In this document: positions 8,157 to 16,314 of the stretch, in pieces
Numbering within the stretch: the first letter of the stretch is position 1
How the letters are laid out: the number at the start of each line of letters is the position of its first letter
Assembly (NCBI RefSeq): GCF_047250385.1
Contig: NZ_JBLBVM010000039.1
Location: forward strand, 21,002-85,001
Origin: Glaciecola sp047250385
Lineage (GTDB): Bacteria > Pseudomonadota > Gammaproteobacteria > Enterobacterales > Alteromonadaceae
Direction: 5' to 3'
DNA length: 64,000 nt
The notes under the pieces: model-generated
Told to the model about the DNA's origin: nothing
What the model saw: only the letters and a program-made list of their open reading frames with translations
Databases searched by the model: none
Program-made: the position numbers and the translations under genes

Positions 8157-8188
8157 TTTGCTTATTTCGCCCTTTGCTTATTTCGCCC
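8157..8188 (-). repeat. 16-bp tandem duplication across the hisA stop codon
   Basis: Two perfect adjacent copies of TTTGCTTATTTCGCCC (plus-strand sense) at 8157-8172 and 8173-8188. The second contains the hisA stop codon, so the first provides an in-step duplicate just downstream of the gene. It looks like recent slippage. Confidence 0.85.
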
Positions 8189-8912
8189 AGCATTCTATTG
8201 CTTGCTTGACGGTGAACTTACCTTCAAGCAGGGCTCTACCAAGAATTACGCCAGCCACTTTTGTTGGTTTGAGTACTTCGATATCATCCAAGCTACCAAT
8301 GCCGCCTGATGCTTGCCATTGTATATTCGGGAAGAGAGCTGCGACTTCTTGATACAAGCTGTCGTTCGCTCCCTGCAATGTGCCGTCGCGGCTGATGTCG
8401 GTGCATAATACGTGCTTCAAACCAACTTTAGAGTACCGCTCTATTAGTTCTTCAATTGATACTCCAGAGTCCTGTTGCCAACCGTGAGTTGCAACGAACT
8501 TATTACCTTGTTCATCAATATTGATGTCGAGAGCAAGAACAATATGCTCGGGACCAAATTCACTCATCCATTGTTCTACAACTTCTGGCTGAGTCACCGC
8601 CAATGAGCCAATCACAACTCTCTCAACACCCGCTTGCAATAAACCTTCAACATCAGATTTAGAACGCACGCCGCCGCCACATTGAAACTTCATACGTTGA
8701 GTGGCAACCATACTGGAGATGAGTGAAAGTTGACGCTTATCTGTGTCTTTTGCACCGGTTAGATCAACGATATGTAGCCACTGAGCACCATCGTCAGCGT
8801 ACTGATGAACCACGTCAATTGGGTCAAGTTTGTATTCAGTTGTTTGTTCATAATCGCCTTGATACAAACGAACTACTTTACCTTCGATTAAGTCGATAGC
8901 GGGGATGATCAT
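8178..8912 (-). CDS. hisA: HisA: ProFAR isomerase
   Basis: Isomerises ProFAR to PRFAR, the fourth step of the pathway. The 244-residue TIM barrel starts MIIPAIDLIEGKVVRLYQGD, with catalytic Asp7 in PAIDL, and has the internal half-barrel repeats typical of HisA/HisF: CGGGVRSKSDVEGLLQAG, RVVIGSLAV, LCTDISRDGTLQGAN with the second catalytic Asp, and QASGGIGSLDDI. It starts 9 nt after hisH. Its last codons lie in a 16-bp tandem duplication. Confidence 0.97.
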   Translation of the reverse strand: MIIPAIDLIEGKVVRLYQGDYEQTTEYKLDPIDVVHQYADDGAQWLHIVDLTGAKDTDKRQLSLISSMVATQRMKFQCGGGVRSKSDVEGLLQAGVERVVIGSLAVTQPEVVEQWMSEFGPEHIVLALDINIDEQGNKFVATHGWQQDSGVSIEELIERYSKVGLKHVLCTDISRDGTLQGANDSLYQEVAALFPNIQWQASGGIGSLDDIEVLKPTKVAGVILGRALLEGKFTVKQAIECWAK

Positions 8913-8921
8913 TTTGTTTCC

Positions 8922-9599
8922 TTACAACTGAATAAAGTTTTTGAGTAATTGAGCGCCAGCATCACTGGAGCGCTCAGGGTGAAATTGCACACCAAAAAAG
9001 TTGTCTTTATGAATGGCGGCTGAAAAAGTCATTCCGATATCGGCTTTGATCTGTTCTGCATCTAGTTGATTAGCGCCATTTGGTGCAGCTTTTCCTGAAG
9101 CGTAATGGCAGGTTGCTAAAGTATGTTCATATTCTTCAATAGCAAAACTGTGCACGAAGTAAAAATGTTCTCCATCAGGAATTCCTGCAAATAAGGGGTT
9201 TTCATATTTACTAGTGACTCTGTTCCAGCCCATGTGTGGTAAACGTAAATTGCCCACTTGCATGCGTTTAACTCGCCCTGGAATGAGACCTAAGGTGTTG
9301 GTTAAGTCAGTTTTACCGAATTCACCTTCCTCTGAGTCCGTCACCATGAGTTGCATTCCCAAACACACACCCAGAGTCGGTTGTGTCAATGAACGTAGGC
9401 AATCAGATAGTGCCTTTCTATTTATGCTGCTCATAGCGGCTGGAGCGCTGCCTACACCTGGGAGTAGGACACGATTTGCTTTAGCTATTACTTGCACATC
9501 ATCGGATACATCAACTTGCACGCCAAGGCGCTCAAACGCAAACTTTACCGAAGATATATTTGCGCAGCCTGTGTTTACAATTACCAAGGAACTCGACAT
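8922..9599 (-). CDS. hisH: HisH: glutaminase subunit of imidazole glycerol phosphate synthase
   Basis: Class I glutamine amidotransferase that supplies ammonia to HisF. The 225-residue protein shows the nucleophilic Cys in TLGVCLGMQLM, the oxyanion region LLPGVGSAPAA, and the His-Glu pair in GVQFHPERS near the C terminus, so the catalytic triad is complete. Its ATG follows directly on the hisB stop codon. The partner hisF is three genes downstream, past hisA and the aminotransferase gene. Confidence 0.97.
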   Translation of the reverse strand: MSSSLVIVNTGCANISSVKFAFERLGVQVDVSDDVQVIAKANRVLLPGVGSAPAAMSSINRKALSDCLRSLTQPTLGVCLGMQLMVTDSEEGEFGKTDLTNTLGLIPGRVKRMQVGNLRLPHMGWNRVTSKYENPLFAGIPDGEHFYFVHSFAIEEYEHTLATCHYASGKAAPNGANQLDAEQIKADIGMTFSAAIHKDNFFGVQFHPERSSDAGAQLLKNFIQL

Positions 9600-10670
9600 T
9601 TAAAGGGCCCCTTTAGTACTCGGTAGCGCATCACCTTGTTTCGCAATTGCTTGGCGTAATGCTCGGCCAAACACTTTAAATAAACTCTCTACTTGATGGT
9701 GAGCGTTACCTTCTGTTGTAGACAAGTGGAGCGATAAGCCCATGGTTTGCGCAATCGAATAGAAAAAGTGAGGAACCATTTCAGTTGCCATATCACCTAC
9801 AGAGTCTCGGCTAAATTCCGCATCAAATTTCAGGTGTGGTCGATTTGAGATATCCATGATGCATTCAGCTCGACATTCATCCATCGGCAAAGCAAATCCA
9901 AAGCGAGCAATACCGCGCTTGTCGCCCAACGCTTTTTTCAAGCATTCGCCTAAAGCAAGGGCTGTATCTTCAACACTGTGATGGTCATCAATATGAAGAT
10001 CCCCATCGACGCTAACGTTAAGGTAAAAACCACCGTGGGTCGCTATCTGATCGAGCATGTGATCGAAGAAGCCCAAACCAGTGTGAATCTCTGGTTTCTG
10101 CGAACTATCTAAATTTACTTTTACTTTGATATCAGTTTCGGATGTTGTTCTGACAACTTCTGCCGTGCGCTCGCTTATGGTTAGTTGTCTTGTAATCATT
10201 GGCCAATTATTATTGACTGGGTCGTACTTTATCCCCTTAATACCCATGTTTTCTGCAAGTTGAATATCGGTATCACGGTCTCCAATAACGAAAGAACGGG
10301 TAAAGTCGACTTTGCCAGCTTGTAAGTAATCTTTCACCAAACCTAATTTAGGCTTTCTGCAAGTGCAATTATCAGCGTCAAAGTGAGGGCAGATAAGCAC
10401 GTCGTCAAAAACGACGCCTTGGCTCGAAAAAATATTCATCATAGCGTTGTGAGCTAAGTCGAAATCTGCTGTTGGGAAACTGTCAGTTCCTAAGCCATCC
10501 TGATTCGATACCATCACCAACCGGAAACCGGCGGCTTGAAGTTTTAGCAGTTCTGGGATGACATTGGGTTCGAAGACTAATTTTTCTAAACTATCTAGCT
10601 GTTTATCTACAGGCGGCTCTTCTACTAAGGTTCCGTCACGATCAATGAAAAGTATAGGTAGTTGACTCAT
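9600..10670 (-). CDS. hisB: HisB: histidinol-phosphatase / imidazoleglycerol-phosphate dehydratase
   Basis: Bifunctional enzyme of about 356 residues. The N-terminal HAD phosphatase carries the nucleophile motif LFIDRDGTL (Asp10, Asp12) and a zinc loop with CPHFDADNCTCRKPKLG. The C-terminal dehydratase has HTGLGFFDHMLDQIATHGGF, DDHHSVEDTALALGE and EGNAHHQVESLFKVFGRALR metal-binding histidine motifs. The start at 10670 was chosen because it has a GGAAG ribosome site within hisC and yields MSQLPILFIDRDG; a longer frame from 10691 would overlap hisC. It lies 1 nt after the hisC stop. This fused form is the enterobacterial/gammaproteobacterial arrangement. Confidence 0.97.
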   Translation of the reverse strand: MSQLPILFIDRDGTLVEEPPVDKQLDSLEKLVFEPNVIPELLKLQAAGFRLVMVSNQDGLGTDSFPTADFDLAHNAMMNIFSSQGVVFDDVLICPHFDADNCTCRKPKLGLVKDYLQAGKVDFTRSFVIGDRDTDIQLAENMGIKGIKYDPVNNNWPMITRQLTISERTAEVVRTTSETDIKVKVNLDSSQKPEIHTGLGFFDHMLDQIATHGGFYLNVSVDGDLHIDDHHSVEDTALALGECLKKALGDKRGIARFGFALPMDECRAECIMDISNRPHLKFDAEFSRDSVGDMATEMVPHFFYSIAQTMGLSLHLSTTEGNAHHQVESLFKVFGRALRQAIAKQGDALPSTKGAL

Positions 10671-10671
10671 A

Positions 10672-11808
10672 TTATTTACTTCCAAGGGCATAAAATGCCT
10701 TAATTAATGCTAGTAATTGTTTGTTTTGTTCTGGGCTGCCGATACTAATTCTCAGGCAATTGTCTAGTTTAATCTGTTTAGATTGATCACGGATTAACAT
10801 TTTATTCTCAACAAGGAAGGCCATTAGCTCAGACTTCCTTGGTGTTTTAAATAAAACGAAGTTCGCGTTGATATCGCCGACAACTTGAATATCGCCTAGC
10901 TCGCTTAATTCTGCTCGTAAGGTGACTAATTCGTTTTTCAGAATGAGCACGTCCTTCTGCATTTTCGTAATACCGTCGCTTGCCAACGCTTTACTCGCAA
11001 TTTGAGCGACGGGCGCCGGTATAGGGTAGGGCGCAATCACTTTCAACAGTGTTTGAATGATGTCAGGAGACGCTAAGGTAAAGCCGCATCGCAATCCTGC
11101 AAGACCAAATGCTTTCGATAAAGTACGAAGAATAACTAAATTATCGTATTGTGCTAGCAAATCGCTTCGTGTCTGTTCAATATCAAATTCGATGTAGGCT
11201 TCGTCTACCACCACAAGGGCTTGGTCTTTGAAAGCTTCTAAAACACTTACGATATCCTCTTTTGAGACGCTTGTGCCGGTGGGGTTATTTGGAGAGCAAA
11301 TAAACACGGCTTTTACTTTCCCAACATATTGGATTATGTCTCTCACATTGAGTGTGAAATCGTCGTTTAACAATGAGCGCTCAACGCCTACATTGAAGGT
11401 TTGAGCACTTATCGCGTACATACCATAAGTTGGTGGGCAGATTAAGATACTGTCTCTTCCAGCTTCACAGAATGCGCGGATAATTAATTCAATGCCTTCA
11501 TCTGCACCTCTTGTGACCAAAGTTTGAGACGACTCAAGGCCTGAATATTTCGCATAGGATTTTATGACTGTATCGGGCTGACAATCGGGGTATCGATTGA
11601 AAACTGAAGAGTCAACTTCGTACTCTCCTGCGAACGGTGACTCGTTAGCATTTAACCAAACTTGCTTTGAATCTGCGCCTGAGCCTGCAAATAGGCGTCG
11701 AGCAGACTCATAGGGAGTTAACGCATTAACGTGGCCAACGGTCAACTCGGACAACCAATCGTGTCCATTCATGACTTCTGTAGAAATTTTGGATTCTGAT
11801 GAGCTCAT
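10672..11808 (-). CDS. hisC: HisC: histidinol-phosphate aminotransferase
   Basis: PLP enzyme of fold type I converting imidazole acetol phosphate and glutamate to histidinol phosphate. The 378-residue protein has RGADEGIELIIRAFCEAG, CSPNNPTGTSVS, VVVDEAYIEF (PLP-binding Asp), the PLP-lysine motif LRTLSKAFGLAGLRCGF and the C-terminal LRISIGSPEQN substrate arginine. The N terminus is about 20 residues longer than in E. coli. Its start overlaps the end of hisD by 4 nt, which implies translational coupling. Confidence 0.96.
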   Translation of the reverse strand: MSSSESKISTEVMNGHDWLSELTVGHVNALTPYESARRLFAGSGADSKQVWLNANESPFAGEYEVDSSVFNRYPDCQPDTVIKSYAKYSGLESSQTLVTRGADEGIELIIRAFCEAGRDSILICPPTYGMYAISAQTFNVGVERSLLNDDFTLNVRDIIQYVGKVKAVFICSPNNPTGTSVSKEDIVSVLEAFKDQALVVVDEAYIEFDIEQTRSDLLAQYDNLVILRTLSKAFGLAGLRCGFTLASPDIIQTLLKVIAPYPIPAPVAQIASKALASDGITKMQKDVLILKNELVTLRAELSELGDIQVVGDINANFVLFKTPRKSELMAFLVENKMLIRDQSKQIKLDNCLRISIGSPEQNKQLLALIKAFYALGSK

Positions 11809-13208
11809 GATGGCTCTCCATCTGAATCAGTCGATGATCTATCGACATAAACACGAGTATCCGCTTTTTCAGAATCAGTGTCGTCAGATGACATGGTAGG
11901 CAAATCTAAGCCTGTTAATCTCACTTTTACTGCACTGCTGTGCGCGTCAAGACCTTCAGCCTCAGCTAAGTCCATGATGGCATCACCGATATTCTCTAAG
12001 CCTTCACGTGACAGTTCTTGCACAGTATAACGGCGCATGAAGTCGAGAAGTCCGAGGCTGGAGTAATTTCGAGCATAACCATAAGTCGGTAAAACGTGGT
12101 TTGTACCACTCGCATAATCGCCTGCAGATTCAGGTGAGTAGGCGCCAACAAAAATTGAACCAGCATGCTTAATACTAGGCAATAAATCACGAGCATCGTC
12201 AGTTTGAATAATCAAATGCTCAGGTGCATAGGCATTGCTTACTAATACCGACTGCTCAATACTGTCAGTGAGAATGTAACGACTATTATCGACGGCTTTA
12301 CTGGCAATATCTCGGCGCGAGAGCTGGGCTAGTTGTAACACAAGTTGTTGTTGCACTTTCGCTATCAAGCTTCGATCGTTACTCACTAAAACTGCTTGTG
12401 AATCGGCACCGTGTTCTGCTTGTGAGAGTAAATCTGCTGCCACAAAACCAGCATCTGCATTGCTATCAGCGATGACCAAAACTTCAGATGGACCTGCGGG
12501 CATATCGATGGCTGCGCCACCAATTGCTTGGCTTACCTGTTGCTTCGCTTCGGTAACAAAACTATTGCCAGGGCCAAAAATCTTATCCACTTTTGGGATC
12601 GTTTCTGTTCCAAAAGCCATTGCGGCAATGGCTTGCGCGCCGCCGCAAAGATATATCTGTTTAATCCCACAAATTTTAGCGGCGTAAGCTATTTCCGGCG
12701 CAATCGTTCCTTGTGGTGATGGCGGAGTACATAAAATGGCTAAGTCGCAACCTGCTACTTGTGCTGAAACGCCTAACATTAACACTGTTGAAGGAAGTGG
12801 GGCGCTGCCGCCCGGTATGTATAAACCTACTTTTTCTAATGCTGCGTGTTTCTGTTCGCATATTACGCCAGGCGCTGTTTCAATACGAATATCACTGGGC
12901 ATTTGAGCTTCGTGGAATGTCTTGATATTGCTATATGCAAGATCAATTGCACTTTTCACTTTAGGCTTTAACTTACTTTCGGCAGTATCAATATACTCTG
13001 TGTCTAAACGTAAATTTGCTAGTTCAGCACCATCAAATTGCTTTGTATAGTCAAGTATGGCTGAATCTTTATTTTCACGCACTCTACTTATGATCTTCGT
13101 TACTGTATCACGCAGCATACTGCTGTCTTTCATCGCTGGGCGCAACAAAGCATCTGCTTGCTGCTGCTCACTTAATTTGCCCCACTCAATTATTGATTGC
13201 GACGACAT
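11805..13208 (-). CDS. hisD: HisD: histidinol dehydrogenase
   Basis: NAD-dependent, zinc-containing enzyme for the last two oxidations, histidinol to histidine. The 467-residue protein shows GLYIPGGSAPLPSTVLM, KIFGPGNSFVTEAKQQV, IDMPAGPSEVLVIAD, DLLSQAEHGADSQAVLVS and APEHLIIQTDDA, all HisD signatures including the zinc ligands in AEHG and the catalytic region. A polar tail of about 30 residues (SSDDTDSEKADTR and beyond) extends past the usual end and has no visible role. It lies 5 nt after hisG. Confidence 0.97.
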   Translation of the reverse strand: MSSQSIIEWGKLSEQQQADALLRPAMKDSSMLRDTVTKIISRVRENKDSAILDYTKQFDGAELANLRLDTEYIDTAESKLKPKVKSAIDLAYSNIKTFHEAQMPSDIRIETAPGVICEQKHAALEKVGLYIPGGSAPLPSTVLMLGVSAQVAGCDLAILCTPPSPQGTIAPEIAYAAKICGIKQIYLCGGAQAIAAMAFGTETIPKVDKIFGPGNSFVTEAKQQVSQAIGGAAIDMPAGPSEVLVIADSNADAGFVAADLLSQAEHGADSQAVLVSNDRSLIAKVQQQLVLQLAQLSRRDIASKAVDNSRYILTDSIEQSVLVSNAYAPEHLIIQTDDARDLLPSIKHAGSIFVGAYSPESAGDYASGTNHVLPTYGYARNYSSLGLLDFMRRYTVQELSREGLENIGDAIMDLAEAEGLDAHSSAVKVRLTGLDLPTMSSDDTDSEKADTRVYVDRSSTDSDGEPS

Positions 13209-13213
13209 CGTAA

Positions 13214-14113
13214 TTACCCCATCATTTTTTCAATTGGCATAACGAGAATTGAGCTACAGCCCAACGACTTTAACTTTTCCATGGTTTCCCAGAACAAGGT
13301 TTCGGTGCTGACCACGTGAATTGCAACTGACTCCTCATTTCCTGCAAGCGGCAGAACGGTCGGATTTTCAGCACCAGGAAGCAAGCTTTTAACTTGTTCT
13401 AAATAGGCTTTTGGTGCGTGTAACATAATGTACTTGCTTTCTTTTGCCTGTATCACGCCATCGACACGAGGTAACAAACGATTGACCAATGCTTGTTTTT
13501 CGTCGCTGAGGGCCTGTGCTTTCTGAATTAATACCGCTTTAGATTTGAATATAACTTCCTGCTCGCGTAAGCCATTGGCTTCAAGGGTTGCACCTGTTGA
13601 TACAAGGTCACATATAGCATCTGCAACGCCTGCGCGTGGAGCAACTTCAACTGAACCTGTTAGCATTACCGCTTTTGCATCAATGTTTTTTTCTTTGAAG
13701 TAACGCTCCAATAGGTAAGGGTAAGTTGTAGCTACTTTTGTTCCATTCAATGAGTTTACGTCTTCATATTTCATTTCATTCGGAATGGCGATGGACAGCC
13801 TGCATCCCCCATAATCTAAGCGGCGTAATGTTTTAAAATCTGCAGGGCGGGATGATGCTTCGCGTTCAAGCATTTTCTCTTCTAATTCGTTTTCGCCAAT
13901 AAAACCTAAATCGACAACGCCGTCCATCACTAGCCCAGGGATATCGTCATCACGAACCAAAAGTAAATCAATTGGCTGGTTGGTGGAATGGGCGATAAGC
14001 AAGCGATCTCTAATTTGAAGTTTTATACCAATTGCTTTCAACAACGCGATGCTGTCGTCACTCAATCGGCCTTTCTTTTGTACTGCAATTTTTAATCTTT
14101 TTGAATCGCTCAT
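13214..14113 (-). CDS. hisG: HisG: ATP phosphoribosyltransferase (long form)
   Basis: First committed enzyme of the pathway, joining ATP and PRPP, feedback inhibited by histidine in long-form enzymes. The product is 299 residues, the same length as E. coli HisG. It begins MSDSKRLKIAVQKKGRLSDD and has LDYGGCRLSIAIPNE, the PRPP loop DAICDLVSTGATLEANGL and a C-terminal regulatory ACT-like domain (residues about 225-299). The start at 14113 has an AAGGAAC ribosome site; the frame stays open to 14203 but the extra residues match nothing in the family. Confidence 0.97.
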   Translation of the reverse strand: MSDSKRLKIAVQKKGRLSDDSIALLKAIGIKLQIRDRLLIAHSTNQPIDLLLVRDDDIPGLVMDGVVDLGFIGENELEEKMLEREASSRPADFKTLRRLDYGGCRLSIAIPNEMKYEDVNSLNGTKVATTYPYLLERYFKEKNIDAKAVMLTGSVEVAPRAGVADAICDLVSTGATLEANGLREQEVIFKSKAVLIQKAQALSDEKQALVNRLLPRVDGVIQAKESKYIMLHAPKAYLEQVKSLLPGAENPTVLPLAGNEESVAIHVVSTETLFWETMEKLKSLGCSSILVMPIEKMMG

Positions 14114-14269
14114 TTCTAGTTCCTTTATTTGCTTACGCTTAATTTTTACTTGTTGATTTATTGATAATAAGGGCTTGCAAAAATGCACCAGCGTCATTAC
14201 CAATTAGCTTAATCTAATACCCGTTTCAGCTCAGAGAGATCGATTTAATTTTTATGAAGTAAAAATCAA

Positions 14270-14302
14270 ACAAAAAACCCCCGAAAGTTTCCTCTCGAGG
14301 GC
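14270..14302 (-). terminator. his operon attenuator terminator
   Basis: On the minus strand a 10-bp stem with a GAAA tetraloop (arms 14292-14301 and 14278-14287, including two G-T pairs) is followed by six T at 14277-14272. It lies between the hisL leader peptide and hisG, exactly where the attenuator sits in enterobacteria. The 60 nt between hisL and the stem, with the GGAAAG block, would supply the competing antiterminator arms. Confidence 0.88.
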
Positions 14303-14362
14303 TTCAAATTTCTTATACGCCATGGAAAGGAAACAATACCCTTCCAGCACGAACCTGAAAGG

Positions 14363-14407
14363 TTATGCGTTCATATGGTGATGATGGCTGAAATTTGTAA
14401 TAGTCAT
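14363..14407 (-). CDS. hisL: his operon leader peptide HisL
   Basis: A 14-codon frame encoding MTITNFSHHHHMNA, with four consecutive His codons. It lies about 60 nt before an intrinsic terminator and 250 nt before hisG. E. coli HisL has seven His codons in the same position. Ribosome stalling at the His codons when charged tRNA-His is scarce would favour the antiterminator. The ribosome site is weak (GGA about 8 nt before ATG). Conserved position, His run and terminator together make this a firm call despite the short length. Confidence 0.9.
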   Translation of the reverse strand: MTITNFSHHHHMNA

Positions 14408-14446
14408 TTTCGTCCGAATTTTATGTCGAATTGTCTAAGTGGGGGA

Positions 14447-14475
14447 ATGTTATCCAAATTAAAGTCTATAATCAA
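14447..14475 (-). promoter_or_regulatory. Probable sigma-70 promoter of the his operon
   Basis: TTGATT (complement of 14470-14475) and TAACAT (complement of 14447-14452) are separated by exactly 17 nt and lie 40 nt before the hisL start. Position fits a promoter for hisL and the downstream operon; the hexamers match 4 of 6 bases or more. Confidence 0.5.
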
Positions 14476-14606
14476 CAGCTAAGCCACCAGAAATACACTT
14501 TGTTTAATATAACCTATGTTATTTCTTTATATGTGGTCGTTTTGTTCGAGATTTAATACTTTATATTCAATACTTAGCGCAGAAACAAATAGCGCAGAAA
14601 CAAATT

Positions 14607-15434
14607 CTACTCTTTGCTTATTTCCCAAGACTGTAATTCTGGCGTCGCCTCTAACAGTTCTTTCTCAAGTAAGCTTGGTTCGATGTTAGCCCCTCTAAAA
14701 CGATGGATACTGGCCTGTACATTTTTTCTAAACACTTTTGTTTCGTTCCATAGCTGATAGAAAGTTTCTTTTTCTTGGTCTGATTGCCCATTTTTTACTT
14801 CACTTGCCGCAAGCATGGGCCCTAATGCCTTATAACCTTGTTGTAACCTTTCGCTTTGTTGCTTTTCAAATTGAGCTAGGAATTCTGTCTTAGGTGTGGT
14901 TGTAGTTGTTTGATTACTTTCCTTTTTATTCCATTTGGAAAACTCCGCAATATAGGTGTCCATTTCTACGCTATCCGCACTTTGCCAAATGGTCATTGTG
15001 CCAATATTCACTAGAGTGTTCGTAGTCGGGTCTACAATCATTACAGTGGGGGTTGCGAAGTAAGTTGGGTAACCTACTAAATTTGTTATCTCGCGTCGGT
15101 CTTCTAAATAGCCCACATCTATAAATTGAGTCACATAGCGTTCTTCTAAGATAGATTGCATCTCATCAGTAGAGAAACGTTCAGACAAACCAACACTATC
15201 ATGACACCACTGTGCTCCAAGTACGATCAAAGCATATTTATCTTCGGCCTTTGCTCTCTCTAACGCGGCTTCAACTTGTAACTTTGGTGCTTTAGATGGA
15301 GTGTAAACGTATTCAGGTAACACTGACTTTGCATCACCCGAATATGCGGTTGCTGCGGGCAGCATGATGATACAAAAGGTAAGGATTATCGCATTGATCA
15401 ATGTATTGTTGCGTGTTTGAGTATAAGAGTTCAT
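14607..15434 (-). CDS. Secreted thioredoxin-fold protein with monothiol CxxS site
   Basis: A 275-residue protein with an N-terminal signal peptide (hydrophobic residues 13-31, AYS-G cleavage region). Residues about 45-165 form a thioredoxin-like domain: ALERAKAEDKYALIVLGAQWCHDSVGL places a WCHDS site where WCxxC is expected, and YFATPTVMIVDPTTN supplies the cis-proline loop. The second cysteine is replaced by Ser, so a disulfide oxidoreductase cycle is unlikely; monothiol or binding roles are possible. The C-terminal 100 residues are charged and unassigned. No functional partner is adjacent. The family is recognised only by fold. Confidence 0.75.
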   Translation of the reverse strand: MNSYTQTRNNTLINAIILTFCIIMLPAATAYSGDAKSVLPEYVYTPSKAPKLQVEAALERAKAEDKYALIVLGAQWCHDSVGLSERFSTDEMQSILEERYVTQFIDVGYLEDRREITNLVGYPTYFATPTVMIVDPTTNTLVNIGTMTIWQSADSVEMDTYIAEFSKWNKKESNQTTTTTPKTEFLAQFEKQQSERLQQGYKALGPMLAASEVKNGQSDQEKETFYQLWNETKVFRKNVQASIHRFRGANIEPSLLEKELLEATPELQSWEISKE

Positions 15435-15565
15435 TTCTTTACTATTATGATAATTATTATGTGGTTACGATATCACTTTTTATGATTTGAAACATTCTGA
15501 TACGAGAGTTTTGAGTAAAAAAATGAAATTCAGTTTATAATGGCCTTTCAACATGAGGTATTTGA

Positions 15566-15793
15566 GTGAATCCATTTTCAAAAGTAAATTCGAAATTTAA
15601 ACAAGCGATTAGAGATAAAGCGATACAACGCGCCGAAACTCGCATTATCTTAGCGAAGAAGAAACCAGAAGACTTTACTGGCGATGAACTCGAAGTCATC
15701 GTACAGGAAGAAGAAGCTAAAATTTACTCAACCATCAAAGAGAAGGGTGTGTTGGCGGTACTTGCTGTTCTTGGTATTGGGATTTTCGGATAG
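15566..15793 (+). CDS. Small protein with C-terminal membrane segment, unknown function
   Basis: A 75-residue product beginning at a GTG preceded by GAGG. Residues 1-58 are basic then acidic and helical in character (many Lys, Glu, Arg); residues 60-75 form a single hydrophobic segment, VLAVLAVLGIGIFG, so it may be tail-anchored. It lies 4 nt before the next membrane protein gene and is probably cotranscribed. I do not recognise the family. Confidence 0.65.
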   Translation: MNPFSKVNSKFKQAIRDKAIQRAETRIILAKKKPEDFTGDELEVIVQEEEAKIYSTIKEKGVLAVLAVLGIGIFG

Positions 15794-15796
15794 CTT

Positions 15797-16309
15797 ATGA
15801 ATAAACTCATTAATATTATTCTTTCTGGCCTGTTATGGCGCAAATACAAGTTCTTTATCTTAAGTCTGATTGTACTCATTGCCTTCATCTTCGTCGTGGG
15901 TCAAGTTCATCAAGATTACCTTCGATACAACGAACTACAGGATACTCCAACTAATATCGGCCTTTCCTTTGCTGTAAAATGGCTAATATGGGCGGGAAGT
16001 ATCATTCTGTTTTTGGTCGCCAACCATTACTTCAACCAGCACAAACGAAAACAGAAAGAGTTAGCATCAGAACAATCAAATAGCGCTTTAAGTAAGTTGC
16101 TAAAATGGAAGTCTCGAATAAGTTCATCAGATACTACAAGCTCAAATGATTCATCGAAAACTCAGCGTAAAGCTAGTGGTGCAGAGCATGATAGAGCTGA
16201 AAAGTCTAATGTTAGTGAGAGTGATCCTTTCGCTGCCATTCGGAAAAAAGAGAAACTGCGCAGTTATGCTGATGTGGTAATTGAAAAAAAGCCAGATAAA
16301 CCTACTTAA
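15797..16309 (+). CDS. Two-helix membrane protein with charged cytoplasmic tail, unknown
   Basis: A 170-residue protein with predicted membrane helices at about residues 19-38 and 61-82. A hydrophilic tail follows, rich in Lys, Ser and Glu, with low-complexity Ser/Thr around residues 112-125. No motif I can name. It follows the 75-residue gene by 3 nt, so the pair is likely one transcription unit, convergent with the elaA-type gene 5 bp away. Confidence 0.7.
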   Translation: MNKLINIILSGLLWRKYKFFILSLIVLIAFIFVVGQVHQDYLRYNELQDTPTNIGLSFAVKWLIWAGSIILFLVANHYFNQHKRKQKELASEQSNSALSKLLKWKSRISSSDTTSSNDSSKTQRKASGAEHDRAEKSNVSESDPFAAIRKKEKLRSYADVVIEKKPDKPT

Positions 16310-16314
16310 ATTTT

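Noticed and set aside
12460..12925. Overlapping reading frames antisense to hisD
   Set aside because: hisD is complete and conserved across this interval; the antisense frames are products of its codon usage.
14114..14203. N-terminal extension of HisG up to 14203
   Set aside because: The ATG at 14113 has a good ribosome site and gives the exact E. coli length; the extension lies in the attenuator leader and resembles nothing in the family.
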